Assembly: GCF_037975245.1 (NCBI RefSeq)
Contig: NC_092572.1
Coordinates: 7,765,501-7,829,500, forward strand
Length of the DNA: 64,000 nt
From: Apostichopus japonicus
Lineage: Eukaryota; Echinodermata; Holothuroidea; Aspidochirotida; Stichopodidae
Reading direction: 5' to 3'
Under the pieces are notes generated by a model. The model was not told the origin of the DNA. It did no database searches and saw only the letters and a list, made by a program, of their open reading frames with translations. Within the stretch, counting starts at the first letter, position 1. Each line of letters starts with the position of its first letter. Both the position numbers and the translations under genes were made by a program. Shown here piece after piece: positions 1 through 11,152 of the stretch.

Positions 1-210
1 ACTACTTTGCAGGAGGGGTTGTTCAGACAGGTGATTAATTTTATATATTTAGTAGCCTGTTGCCCTTCATTTTGTTCTACTTAAAGTTCGGGAAAAAAAT
101 TGGGCCCCTCTTAGAAATCCTGTGCACGCCACTGATTATAGATCATTTAGCTGCCGTCCTCACTTTGAGATAAATGGTAAATATTACAAATGTAATTTTT
201 AATGTCTTAC

Positions 211-303
211 CTCCAACATTCATGAATGACATTAGTAAGACCGCAACGGGAAGAATTTTCTGTTGCATCAAATCCATCATGTTCTTGAAATATATGAAGA
301 TCA
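211..303 (-). CDS. Signal-peptide exon of Ig-NLR copy 0 (rest of gene lies left of window)
   Basis: On the minus strand an acceptor (tacacag/tgatc) opens an exon whose ATG is at 278-280. It encodes MMDLMQQKILPVAVLLMSFM then Asn-Val-Gly and ends in phase 1 at the donor ggag/gtaagac (exon end 211). The hydrophobic run is a typical secretory signal. The same exon occurs at 55401-55470 with an identical peptide and at 24494-24560 with a related one; there it is followed by Ig, TM and NACHT exons. The remaining exons should lie beyond position 1, so this gene is cut by the window edge. Confidence 0.75.
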
Positions 304-329
304 CTGTGTATCTAGAAGATAACAATATA

Positions 330-1150
330 TATAGTATTTAGACAATTACAAAAAAATGACTCTTCTCATTCACATAAACGTTGAACATCTATTTGATATA
401 CAAGTAGTCGTCGGGAAATAAGAACAAGGAATAGGTTCCTGTCCGAATTCTCTGTTTCAAAGTTGTAATGGCTGTTTCAAATGAACTAATGTAATAGGCC
501 GCACGTTTGTGGGTTATTGCAAAATGGAAAGTAAGTTCCCATTAATAATATTTAGTTCTAAACTCACTAAAAGATTATATCGTAACATGATGATATTCAC
601 CAGTTCTAACCCTATACCTTAACGAGTTAACGAGACTAAACATCGCTTCTTCCTAACAGGACACGGAACAAATACTCTAAATATAGAGTAAGTAAATATT
701 TCATTGAGGAAAATCCTAACGTTTTCCATGGAAAATTTGACTAGGAATTAGTTCATGCTATATGCACCATTGTGTTCTAATGCATATTGAAAACAATATC
801 ACAGTCCATGAGTCCATGTATACACCTGCTAGAAAGGCCTTAATTAAGACAAACCACCGCCGACAAAGTTGACAACGTTCAGAGTATGACCGACCTTCGT
901 GTGTCTGATGACGTAAGCCATAATGACGAACATCTAAACAAGATTCACCTACAGAAAAGGGAACAGGTACTATTGTTACTATATGAATCATTCATTAACC
1001 TAATTCCAAAACTCTTGACAAAGAGCCACTTAATAAATGATTTAACGTCTTTTATTACCTACCTATTAATGAGTAATCTGCAAAGAAAGATCATGTGATA
1101 CAAATAAGGGCCTATTTTGAGCTCCATCAATTGTCATGTTTATAAAAACA
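330..1150. other. Flank upstream of NLR0, no gene recognised
   Basis: Between the NLR0 signal exon and the first K2-A exon I see no convincing exon. The segment is conserved in copies B and C, but only as part of the segmental duplication. Short open frames here have no recognisable domain and are not bounded by good splice sites. Confidence 0.4.
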
Positions 1151-1153
1151 ATT

Positions 1154-1177
1154 TATATATATATATATATATATATA
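1154..1177. repeat. (TA)12 microsatellite next to a splice acceptor
   Basis: Perfect TA dinucleotide run ending about 12 bp before the acceptor ctctctttcag of the K2-A beta1-beta3 exon. The same tract in copy C (56345-56422) has 39 units. Confidence 0.95.
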
Positions 1178-1189
1178 CCTCTCTTTCAG

Positions 1190-3267
1190 TGAATACGGAT
1201 ACCAAACCACTTTTGCAATTTGCTTTAAAACCAATACCATTGTGTTACATACGCAACGGGGAAAACAAAGATTTAAATTGTTGTGCAAAAACATTGTCAG
1301 GTAAGATAACATTCCCTTTAATCGACTCATCTAAAGTTGAGCTGTATCAAAAAACAAAAAAAAGTTTTTCGTTTCCAATGGTCAGCACAATAAAACCATC
1401 ATCGCCTAATTACATGTATAACTGTGACTCTAATGAAAAGATAATATTCCAGAGCATAACTTGCTCGTAAACTAACAACCAGCTATCAAATACATGTTCT
1501 ATTGATTTCATTTTCTAAAGGATCAGCTACAATGAACGATGCAAGATCCTCCCAGAAGCTGGCATTACCTTTCAACGCTCTTCGGGCACATTCCGGTCAT
1601 TTAATGTTACTTTGCATCTTCTTCAACGAACGTGTTTCCCCGATTCATTTTTCTTTGCCCAGGGAATTATTCAGTCACTTGCTACGTTAAAGAGGGGGAG
1701 AAGGAGCTGAAAGGGAGGGGGAGGGGATAAAAAAGGTTTTAATGTAAATACCATTGAATGATTATGTCAAGTATGTACTCCATAATGGGATAAGGTCTGA
1801 ATAACTTATTTTGGAGACCCTCGCGAAACTCGGATAAAGGGGCAAACTACATTCTTCATAAGAAAATACATGATACGAAAGGGGAGAAAGTCAAACCGAC
1901 GCCTGACCCTCCCCCACACCCTTTCCGAGCACCAACTTACACGATGAAGTATTTGTTCTAATGTTGTTTGACTGGTTAATTTATATTTTGCAGTACATTA
2001 TTTAATCTGTTACGTGCAGTCGTATTTGGGATCTTTAAGACAATCAATACTTCATACAAGGAAATATGAATATATATATATATTGATATATTTTGTATGA
2101 AATATAAGTTAAGGATTGCGTTTTTCCTTCGGGTTGAAAGGAACAACAACTGGAAATTATACTTGGATAACAAGTTTTTCAGGTGCTTAAACGAATACTT
2201 AAACGAGTACACATCCCCTCCACTAACGTATAATGGAACATTTGAGTGTCTGCGTTTCTTAAAGTTTCACTTTTCTTGTCATTGTATTACTGTTGAGTAC
2301 ACATCTTTTTGACTACGATAAAAAGCCCACAGCAGTACGTATATGAAAACACTGCTACTGGACCTCATATCCTAAACTTGTGATGTATACTAATACAAGG
2401 GTAAACGTTATTTCAAACTAACATATACACACAAAAATTGACGTGGATTAACAGAAATTGTCCCGTGCTTTGGTACAAGGAAGTTTTAAATTACATATAT
2501 TGGAGCACCACTATAAGCACCACTATAAGAACCTCACAGTAATTACTTTGTATCAAAATACCTTTACTAATTTCTATATATTCCAATATGTTATTATTTC
2601 TATATATTTCTATATATTTCCATATGACGTACGTACAATAAGACATAATTAGGTCATAATTAAGATCATGCGTTTGCTATTAAGTTGTCTAACTAAATAT
2701 ACTTATTTTTTGCTTTCGTCCTGCCTATGGTCTGTCTACCAGCGTTGTACCTGAACAATTTCTTCTCTGTTATTTGGACAGTGTTAGCGCTATGATCTAT
2801 GTCTTTTGACCGCAGCTATGACAAAGATTGAAAAACTCATGAAAAAGGAAACCTAATTCGTAACATTTATGAGGGATATATGAACAAATATTCTAAATTT
2901 ATTCGTGGGACCGAGCTCAATGAATATTAGTAGCTTTAATTTTATATAAAAGCTTGATCTGATGGAAAGGTATGTGAAGTCAGAGAATTGCGACTTTCAG
3001 TGCAACGGTTACGTTGTGATATATTATTCAAGAAATAACTTTGCTTCCTAATTACGGTAACCCATTTTGGTATTCCAAACAATGCTCATGTGACTACCTT
3101 TTAGGTTTCTTTGTGAATTGCCTAACATGTAAGTTTGCAGTTTTTCACTTCAACAGAAACGTCAACCAATTGCATGGATGGCTCCCGAGAAAATTTCCAT
3201 GCATGAATATTATCAAGGTAGCGATGCATGGGGATGTACCGAGCTATTATGGGAGTGTTTCCTCTAG
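1190..3267 (+). pseudogene. K2-A: diverged protein-kinase-like gene relic
   Basis: Three kinase exons are readable on the plus strand. Exon 1190-1300 (111 nt, phase 1 to 1, ctctctttcag acceptor, gtaaga donor) encodes a beta1-beta3 segment ending CCAKTLSG, so the beta3 Lys is kept. Exon 1521-1631 encodes alphaC to beta4 (ALRAHSGHLMLLCIFFNE). Exon 3157-3264 encodes the activation-segment end and alphaF: RQPIAWMAPEKI, then SDAWGC and LLWECF, then a stop at 3265-3267. The catalytic-loop exon expected near 2730-2847 has lost its acceptor AG and frame, although its homologue at 26546-26665 is intact. No signal, Ig or TM exon was found in front. Exon sizes and phases match Kin1 and Kin2, so this is a kinase paralogue, apparently dead. 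Confidence 0.62.
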
Positions 3268-6190
3268 TTATAACGATACTCTAAATATCACTTTCTCGAG
3301 TATAGTAATGAATGCGGTGATTGTGTTATTTTGCTATGTAATCGATCCCCAAGTATTGTATCTCTTTCTTATATATTTTATATTTCCTCTGTTAGTTTTT
3401 TTGTTTCTGAAATCATTGCTTGTTTAATATTAACTGGTGTTGGGGAAACATACAAGATAACATAGTTCACGATTCATGTGGAAATTATGATGGGCTCTAC
3501 GGTAATAACAAAACTTCTTATAGTAGTTTAGGCGATAACCAGTATCTTCTTGATATTTAAGCGCACTCGTATTGGGACAAAGGTCAATGGCAACTGATAA
3601 CATTAAAGGTATATATTCTCATACTGAAGATCACATGCGTTAAAGCATAAAGGCTTTCTTTATATTCTCATGGGAGAGAGCAATGGGAATAAATTAACAA
3701 GATAAATGTCTAACTTGATGTTTTTATCTTTACTGAAATCCTATTTTCAAGAGTTAGCGAATCTGAGGTCGACAAACAAACCATAGTGGGCAGTATCACC
3801 CCACAACCTCTTTGTTGACCTAGAGCTGTATAGGATATATTCAATTTTTACTTTGAACATTTTGTAGATTTAAAAACGCTGGAAGAAACATTTCTTTGCC
3901 TCCTTTTGCATAACTCTACCTTGCCATTAGCGGAAAAATTAATCCTTGTAGTCTTGTACGATCTTCTGACAAGTTATTCATATCATATCTGTAATTTGAA
4001 TTAATACATGAACCAGTTAGGCAGAAAGGGGCATGTCATAGCGGTATGATTTCAAACCGATATTTATGAGGGGCAGTAAAGTGCCCGTCCTTCCACCTCA
4101 CCACCATACCCCCCCCCCCCCCCACTACAACTCCATATCCTGACATCAAAACTGAATTGGCTGCAGAGTCAGCTACCCCGAAAATTGTAAAGAGCAAAAT
4201 TAAAAAGGAAGCTTCACGTAACTAAATGATGAGATTATTTATTGAACTTGGGGTTACAGATAGTTAGGGAATTTTTTACTTTTAGTCATTAGTATTACCG
4301 TTTACTTCGTAGGTATGGTATTCTGCTCTCTACTTGGCCTACCAGAAAAGGTAGCTAACTTACTTAGTATGATAGCAACTAAATAAAAAATATGGTGTCA
4401 ACATTGGAACAGGTAAGAATTGTAGGTCATACTACTACATACTACATGCATACTACATACTACATACATACTACTACTTCATATAGGTCTAATTAGTTAA
4501 AGTATTCGGACATGAACTATGAAGGCTTTTGACAAGTATAGTGAGATTATAAATGTACCAGGAACAATATATATATGTATACCAGTGATACTATCGACGA
4601 AATGTAGAGATGCATCTTGTTTCTTTGACTTTTAGTAAGGATAAAAATTACGATAATCAGCATGTAATGCAACTGTGCTATGACATCAAGTGACTTGCAA
4701 TGCACATTAAACAGGAAACAAAGTCAACCAGAGATATGTCGTTCATTTTGAAATGTTTTTTGGGGTCAGGTTACACTTCCGGGGGCCAATTGTCAAGTTG
4801 ACTCTGGCTCTCGAAGCCTCTTACGACGACAGGTTGTTAAACATGATCGGAAATGTTGTCTTGTTTCGAAGTAAGGACGTAAACGCATATGCTCAATGTT
4901 ATCCCTCATTAAAATTACATACACTTAGATTATTTCCATATGTAGACGGAACAACCACCGTTACACGCAGAAAGGAAGCAAGACACAGCCGAATCTAAGC
5001 CAGTGACCGATGTAGAAGAATCTGCCCATTCGATGTCATATTTCGTCCTCGAGTCAAAGTTACAAACACATAGTTATGTCTAGTTAACTATCATACATGA
5101 TCATTGCATTAAATACAATGTGACAGTTTACTACTTCAGAACGCTGCAACAATCAATCGTTCCATTAACTTGACACACTAAAGTCGTCACTTTCAGGGCC
5201 TGCCAAAGCATAGAAGTTTTCAACTGACATATCATACCACCTCGTGGTAGCTGATGTCTTGTCATGTCTCTTGCAAATTTTGCATATCATGCCCGTTTAT
5301 ATTTTCAACTAGAACTGGAGCAAGTTTAGCATACTGAACCCAAAACTGTCAATCTGCTCACCCGGATTAATATCAACATTTACTAAAGAATTTCTAAATT
5401 GGTTAAGTCTATAGGCTAGCACCTTCAGACCTCCTTATTTTTACACTAGCTGTATGCTACTTTGATTTATGCTATATCACATAAATTCACAAAAGCAATA
5501 AAGGTAAACTGTTAATATGCCAAAACAAGCATTACATTAGGTTATTTTAGCCACTTTTGTTTCGAGCGGATGAACATTAATTTCATCATGGTATGATACC
5601 TATATAAGAATAGTTCCATGCAGTGACGCAATAGGCCTACTCGTCTTAACACTAACGGCAGTGATTACAATGATAACTGCATATATCACATTTTATGCAC
5701 GGATGATTTACATGATACGTGTTAAACCGCCAGTATATTGAAATGAAATTAGAAATCCTATATGCATTAAGTAAATATTTAACATGGATACCCTGTTCAA
5801 AGTACACCCTAAAAATATAACAATGAGATTAACAATGTATGCGTGCTTCTACAACAGCAATTGTGTCAATTGCGTCTACATACTATATACTACATCCCAT
5901 TTTACACCATGTATGATTATATGACCAATGTGAGAGCCAGCCGGGAGACTCCTCTCATTTCCAACCAATAGCAAACTAGGGAAGCAGGGGAATGAGGGGG
6001 GGGGGGGGGTTAGGCATAGTCTCAGATGCCGGGGTTAGAATGTAGGCTGGAAAAACATGATGGATACTAGGAATACATGGAGATTACGAATGGGGACCAG
6101 GTGAAACATGTGGCATTTGTGCTTTCGACTCCTTGGAACTTGGAGACATACACCCATTATCCACGACTCCGCTCTTCTCCCCACTTTACC
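3268..6190. other. Intergenic stretch with homopolymers and ACATACT microsatellite
   Basis: Contains a C homopolymer of about 17 bases near 4110-4126, a degenerate ACATACT tandem repeat at 4430-4480 and a G run near 5998-6009. Positions 3532-3610 (sequence reading GDNQYLLDI then a stop, homologous to 27135-27213) could be the relic of the next kinase exon. Nothing else is recognisable apart from the candidate exon at 4944-5035. Confidence 0.4.
4944..5035 (+). other. Candidate acidic-tail exon conserved in all three copies
   Basis: After a plausible acceptor (tttccatatgtag) one frame reads an acidic peptide containing QDTAESKPVTDVEESAHS. The same frame is open at 28480-28580 (copy B) and 60060-60160 (copy C). 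This could be the C-terminal tail exon of the K2 kinase-like gene. No good donor is visible and the peptide matches no family I know, so it is only a suggestion. Confidence 0.25.
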
Positions 6191-6329
6191 ACACATATAT
6201 ATATACGCAGTTGTTTTCTCGTATGTTCCGACTCTTAGTCGAAATCACACCATAACCATAACACAAGTTAACTTATATTTTTGTAGCATATAGGTTAGAC
6301 ATATGAACCCAAAAGCTATGATGCTGAAT

Positions 6330-6385
6330 AACCCAGGCTTAACGGTCGATAATTCAGGATTGTCGCCGATAATGCATGTTTATCT
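6330..6385. repeat. Truncated 21-bp minisatellite
   Basis: Two to three degenerate units of the ~21-bp repeat (consensus about AATCCTGGTTTATCGGTTGAT) that is longer at 29690-29900 and 61465-61650. It stops abruptly where copy A has lost ~900 bp relative to copy C. Confidence 0.55.
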
Positions 6386-6389
6386 AAAT

Positions 6390-7460
6390 TATTTTCTCTA
6401 CTGTTAATATAAATCGCTATAGGTTACTAATCCCATGTTTAGAAGTTACAATTTTGGAATGAAAATGTTTTATTGAGTGGGTAGGAAAAATTCGTTCCGT
6501 GGTCAAAACAAATTTCCTATCAAACATATCTCAGCAGATGAGACGGAAAGTTGTATGGCTGGGTGTCACTGGCATGGCAGGTATTGCAATTGGGATTCAG
6601 AAAATTATGAAAATTATGATATCTCATAAGAGGTTGTCGATTCATTTTGAGCATATCCTTGCAGTATCGTTTAACAAAACCGTCAAGACAATATGGTTTT
6701 TTAACATGATTTAAACAGTTTTTAGTCGTTAACAGTTTAGTCAATTGAAAATGTCCTGGTTCGCTTTCTCATTTGTTTAAGAAAAGATGATTCCAAAGTT
6801 TCCAGAGAGAGAAATCGAAAAATTACCTTAATTTCATCAATACTTGGTTTAGATTAGGTGAAAAATGCAGCACAGTGGTAACCAAACGTTCAACGTTGTG
6901 TGAATATATTACGTTAACAGTGGCAGTAGAGCCTGGGGTTTGTGGCCCCTCCACTATCCTGTCCTTTGAAAAAGTCCCCACTTCATACATTAAAAGTGTG
7001 ACCCTCTTTGTCAATGAAAGGGATTTTTTTATGAATCTTAATGATTCTATCTTTATATGCAAATTTAGTATTACTATATTTTAGCACCATTTCGTACAAT
7101 ATAAACAAATATGACCTTTAATTTCTACGAAGTTAATATTTTCGTGTGCACTTGTTCATAAAGCAAAATCATGTAGTCACGCATTAATCATCGAATGCCA
7201 CAAACGTCTATATAACAAATATTCAGAATAGAGGCTCATTTAAGGATTTCACAACAGTTCCCTTATAACTTCCATCAAAAATATCCAAGACTTTCAACAG
7301 AGCCAGTACAGTGGATCTGTGAAGCTTCCAAATTCGCACTGTCGGTCTCCACTATACCCCTACCATGCCCACCCCCCCCTCCCCAACACACACATACACA
7401 TAATCTACCAAATAGAGCTAGAAATGTAAATGCGACAAAGAAACACATATTTTTTCTTGT
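6390..7460. other. Intergenic segment, no gene seen
   Basis: Nearly identical to 62430-63500. Open frames here overlap on both strands and carry no recognisable domain or splice structure. Confidence 0.4.
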
Positions 7461-7462
7461 CT

Positions 7463-7648
7463 TTTACAACTAAGTACTACAAGGACGTGTTGTGCATGAA
7501 CAATAGTAGTATGAGTACAACGAACAATTATAATCATTAACTGGATGAGAACTGGGAGTACACTGTGAGTAATCAACGTCGCAATTGGTGTCAATGATCT
7601 AAGGTAAACGTGTTGGAAAAAAGATCAACTGATCTTTTCATTTGTATA
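7463..7648 (+). repeat. Extra decayed fragment of a Kin exon 2 (Ig) tail
   Basis: About 185 bp nearly identical to 8171-8355. It contains the decayed end of the first Ig exon of the kinase gene (compare 38180-38266, for example caacgtcgcaattggt). At the corresponding point copy C (63500-63540) has an unrelated ~45 bp, so this fragment was inserted into copy A after the A/C duplication. Stops and lost splice sites make it non-coding. Confidence 0.75.
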
Positions 7649-7767
7649 ATGGAATGTTAACTACAAACATAATAATATAGTTAATCTCCTAAAGCAAACT
7701 TCATTTACTCTCCAAATTAGCGCTTTTTCCAATAACCATGGTCTTCCATCCAAATGATACGAACATT

Positions 7768-8078
7768 AGCGTAGCTAGGTTGGTGTCAATACCTGGGGCG
7801 CGGGTTGCAGGGGATTCGATGCGGGTTGGTGTTGGGCTTGGATGCGGTAATGTCAAACACAGGAAAGAAATAAGCGCTCATTTGCTGCATCTCAAACGGG
7901 TCCCATGTTCCTTTTGACTATGAAGGAGCCACATCCTTGTGGCTAGAGGTATCAGAAATCAAAACTTGATCATCCAAGCCCAGACAAATGGTTGGCCTTG
8001 TGTGAGTTGTATTTATACCATACTTTTATTGCTGTAATGGGGCACCATTGCTCTTTGCCACGCCACGCCACGCCACTT
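7768..8078. mobile_element. Possible small non-autonomous element ending in GCGTAGC / GCTACGC
   Basis: The segment starts agcgtagctagg and its copy at 63659-63960 ends gctacgccactg, an imperfect inverted repeat. In copy A the end has expanded to three cgcca units. A related end (cacgccactg) also occurs at 124-133 and 55312-55323. No coding capacity is visible. The family is not identified. Confidence 0.35.
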
Positions 8079-8170
8079 GCAAACCTACCTACGTTTTTGT
8101 GAAACATGATTCGAAACAACCAGTCTAAACTAGAAAACATGGAGATATACTATTTAAATTTAAGATCATG

Positions 8171-8395
8171 TTTACAACTAAGTACTACAAGGACGTGTTG
8201 TGCATGAACAATAGTAATATGAGTACAACGAACAATTATAATCATTAATTGGATGAGAACTGGGAGTACACTGTGAGTAATCAACGTCGCAATTGGTGTC
8301 AATGATCTAAGGTAAACGTGTTGGTAAAAAGATCAACTGATCTTTTCATGTGTGGTTCATGTCCAAGATAAATTTAAAGCATGCATCTACTTTCA
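8171..8395 (+). repeat. Direct-repeat partner of 7463-7648
   Basis: Second copy of the decayed Ig-exon tail, here continuous with the rest of Kin1. The pair forms a ~180-bp direct repeat about 710 bp apart. Confidence 0.75.
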
Positions 8396-11082
8396 GTGGT
8401 TGTTTAACAAATGTAGCTATTTGTCATCAATAAATTTCAAATCAGCTAATCATTGATATTTATCAGGGTTTATTTAATCATGATGATGAATATTTCATTG
8501 TGCGGAAGAACTTTCAATATAAATGTATATGTTTTCCTTATTATTAATTATAGTTACACCAGCAATTGAAATTGTTGGGGAAAACGTAGTTGTAAATACG
8601 TATACTAGCAGGACATTTTCGGCTATTGAGGTTTCGGATGTAGAGATACAATGTGCTATTTTCAACACAATCCTACCGTTAAACGCGACGTGGTTACAGA
8701 ACGGAATTTATAAAAAAAAACTGAATCTTTTAATGACGTCACGAAACTAGAGATGACTAATTTGACATCAAATTTCAAGTTCAAAATTAGAGTCAATATT
8801 CAAAATTTCACATGTAAAGTTAATGGCGGATATGTAGTCCACCAAGAGAGTGAAATTTTAATTCGCATCCAAAATCCAAACTCAGATACACCACACGACA
8901 CATCAGGTAATAATGTCGTTCATTTATGACTTCCATTTAATTATAGTTTGGACTCATAACGAGATACCTCAGTGAAACGTTATTGAAGCTCGGTACAGTT
9001 TTCTTCACTTTCTCAGACAAGCAAATGCTCTATTGATTGTTCGTTCCTTAAATCAGTGGTAATTTGGATCACGAAGAGAATACTAATATCAATTGTAAAC
9101 CGGCCTTTATTATTTAAAGGAACTATGTAATTAATGAAGTGCCATTAACACAAGCAAAAAAAACTTATAAAAATCTTTTTCTTTACTCAATTACTCTATA
9201 CAGATACTGATGAAGGCAAAATTGGCGCATATTATTTTATCGTTCCAATCCTCTTCACTATATCGACCGTGACGAGTTTACTGATGTTTTATAAAGTTCA
9301 GAGTACGTAAATATATGCTATGATGGTATTGTTATTGGATTAATCTATTCATACTGACTTATGAAAACAAACTACAAAGTTTGAAACGTCACTGAAAACG
9401 TATTAATTTAATGGGGCAAACGAAGCTTCAGAAGTAGTTTGCCACAAAATTGAGACTCAATTTGTAAATTTCACGTGGCCAGTATAATATTTGGACGATT
9501 ATCAAATTGCTGAACTGTCTATTTCCTGTCGCCCTTCTTTGCAATTGTTAATCTTTCAAAGGACCTGTTAGGTAAGTTTGGAGAATGCAAGTAGCTTAGC
9601 ATTACAGCCCACATGACTGAGATTAATTTCAAAATAAAAAAAAATGTTTCAAGAGCAACCCTCTTCTGTCAATTTTGTGTAACCGAAAATAGTTAATTGT
9701 TATAAACTTACTAACAATTCAATCCGACTTCGATATCAATTCCCCTCATCTTGATAATCATTTTCAAAGTAAATTAAAACTTAGTTTCACAATAAAAATA
9801 AACATTCCTGTTGGAATTAAACAAGTCATTATTTTGAAAAGGAAGGGAAAATGTAAGGATAAATTATTTCTGCAAATTAAAAACAAAACAAACAGAAAAT
9901 AAAAAAACGAAAATAAAGATAAAACTTTAGTCCATCTTAAAAATCAGGAGCTTAACGTGACGTCCTTTTCATTTCTGTGCTGTTACAGAATAGGTACATG
10001 TGATTATATTTCACACACTGTCTTATTTTTAGGGCTTAGATCACAGAGGATGGGCACTAAAGAGAGAACAGAGTAAGTCACTTCAACTTCCTTATCTGAG
10101 CTGTAAACACATATTCAAATTAACATGAAGTTTCCTAATGAAGTTATACTCAGCTATACTAAGCTCTTATAATTTGTACAATTTGGGATTTGTGTCCAAA
10201 TTTATGCTTCTTTCTTCACAATAACAGTTACATATTTTGTCTTCATATTATCGCATTTCTAAGAATTATATTTTGTTTCCGTTTGAGGTAGCAGTATACT
10301 GAAGTTTTCATTAAACCTATTTGTAATAGTCAATATTTAGTTAATTTAATGTTATTTCAAGGGTGACAACAACATAATTTGAAACAATCAGCATACCTGT
10401 AAGTGAAGAAGTACAATATGAATCTCCAGACGATATGCATGGTTGGTGGTAAGTTTCGTTTTCCTTCTAAAACCTGCTTATTTATCAATTCCGTACGATC
10501 AGAGTTGTGGGAAGGTCGATGATAACTATAATTCATTGTAACAAAACTGAGTTGATGACTAAAAATGTTATAGTAATAAAGAATGCTTGTTAAATATGTA
10601 TTGTAACGATTAATATGCAATATTGGTAAATTCCTAATCTATACACAGAGTACGCAAGATGCTGTGGGTTTTTAATGCCGTCCCTAGACAAATAAAAGGC
10701 AATATAGGTAACGAAAACAACCAATAGTTTGACAGTTTAGATGAGCAGTGTTTAAAACTGAGGTCACTGCTTCGACTACCGTTTTATCCATAAGTTTTTT
10801 TACTCTTTTCCATTTTCTCTTGGCTTTTCAAAGAGTTCTACTTCTATGGAGACAACACTGTGTTAAATCGAGGGGACATTATACTGACGAGCTCTATACC
10901 TTGTACGGGACGAATGAAGAGATGGATAGCATCTAGGAAAGGAAAAAATAGATCGCTTATAGTAGCAAATACTTTGTGTGGTATCTTAATGTATGTTGCA
11001 TAGCTTCCTGATTACTTCACTATACTCTAACTACTGTTTAATTAAATATATACAATGCTTGCATTACCAATATACTATGTAT

Positions 11083-11152
11083 GAAGAGATCGATGGCATC
11101 GAAATGAAAAGACAGATCCCCGTATAATAGCAAATAGGTTGTATGTTATGTA
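11083..11152 (+). repeat. Tandem relic of the Kin N-lobe exon 3' half
   Basis: A degraded second copy of the 3' half of the exon at 10834-10980 and its donor region lies in the following intron. The same relic exists in Kin2 at 41478-41552, so the partial exon duplication predates the Kin1/Kin2 split. Confidence 0.65.

Larger units (their letters stand above)
1..8160. repeat. Segmental duplication copy A (near-identical to 55195-64000)
   Basis: Read side by side, this stretch follows 55195-64000 almost base for base over its whole length, with scattered substitutions and a few large indels. It lacks about 900 bp present at 61533-62436, it has about 120 bp (1939-2058) missing from the right-hand copy, and it carries an extra ~185 bp at 7463-7648. 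The (TA)n tract at 1154-1177 is 12 units here against 39 in the other copy. A third, clearly more diverged copy lies at 24200-30580. It contains the 5' end of one NLR gene and the K2-A kinase relic. Confidence 0.9.

Noticed and set aside
2240-2312. CHCITVEYTSF as a K2 hinge exon
   Set aside because: Resembles the Kin hinge YIYTEY only faintly, has no acceptor and is not conserved in copy B.
2458-2652. Short direct repeats (cactataag) and Tyr/Phe-rich frame
   Set aside because: Simple AT-rich repetition; too short and irregular for a CRISPR array, which is not expected in an animal genome.
6520-7084. Overlapping frames on both strands around 6500-7080 (and 62600-63150)
   Set aside because: Conserved only because the segment is a recent duplicate; no domain, no splice sites, both strands equally open.
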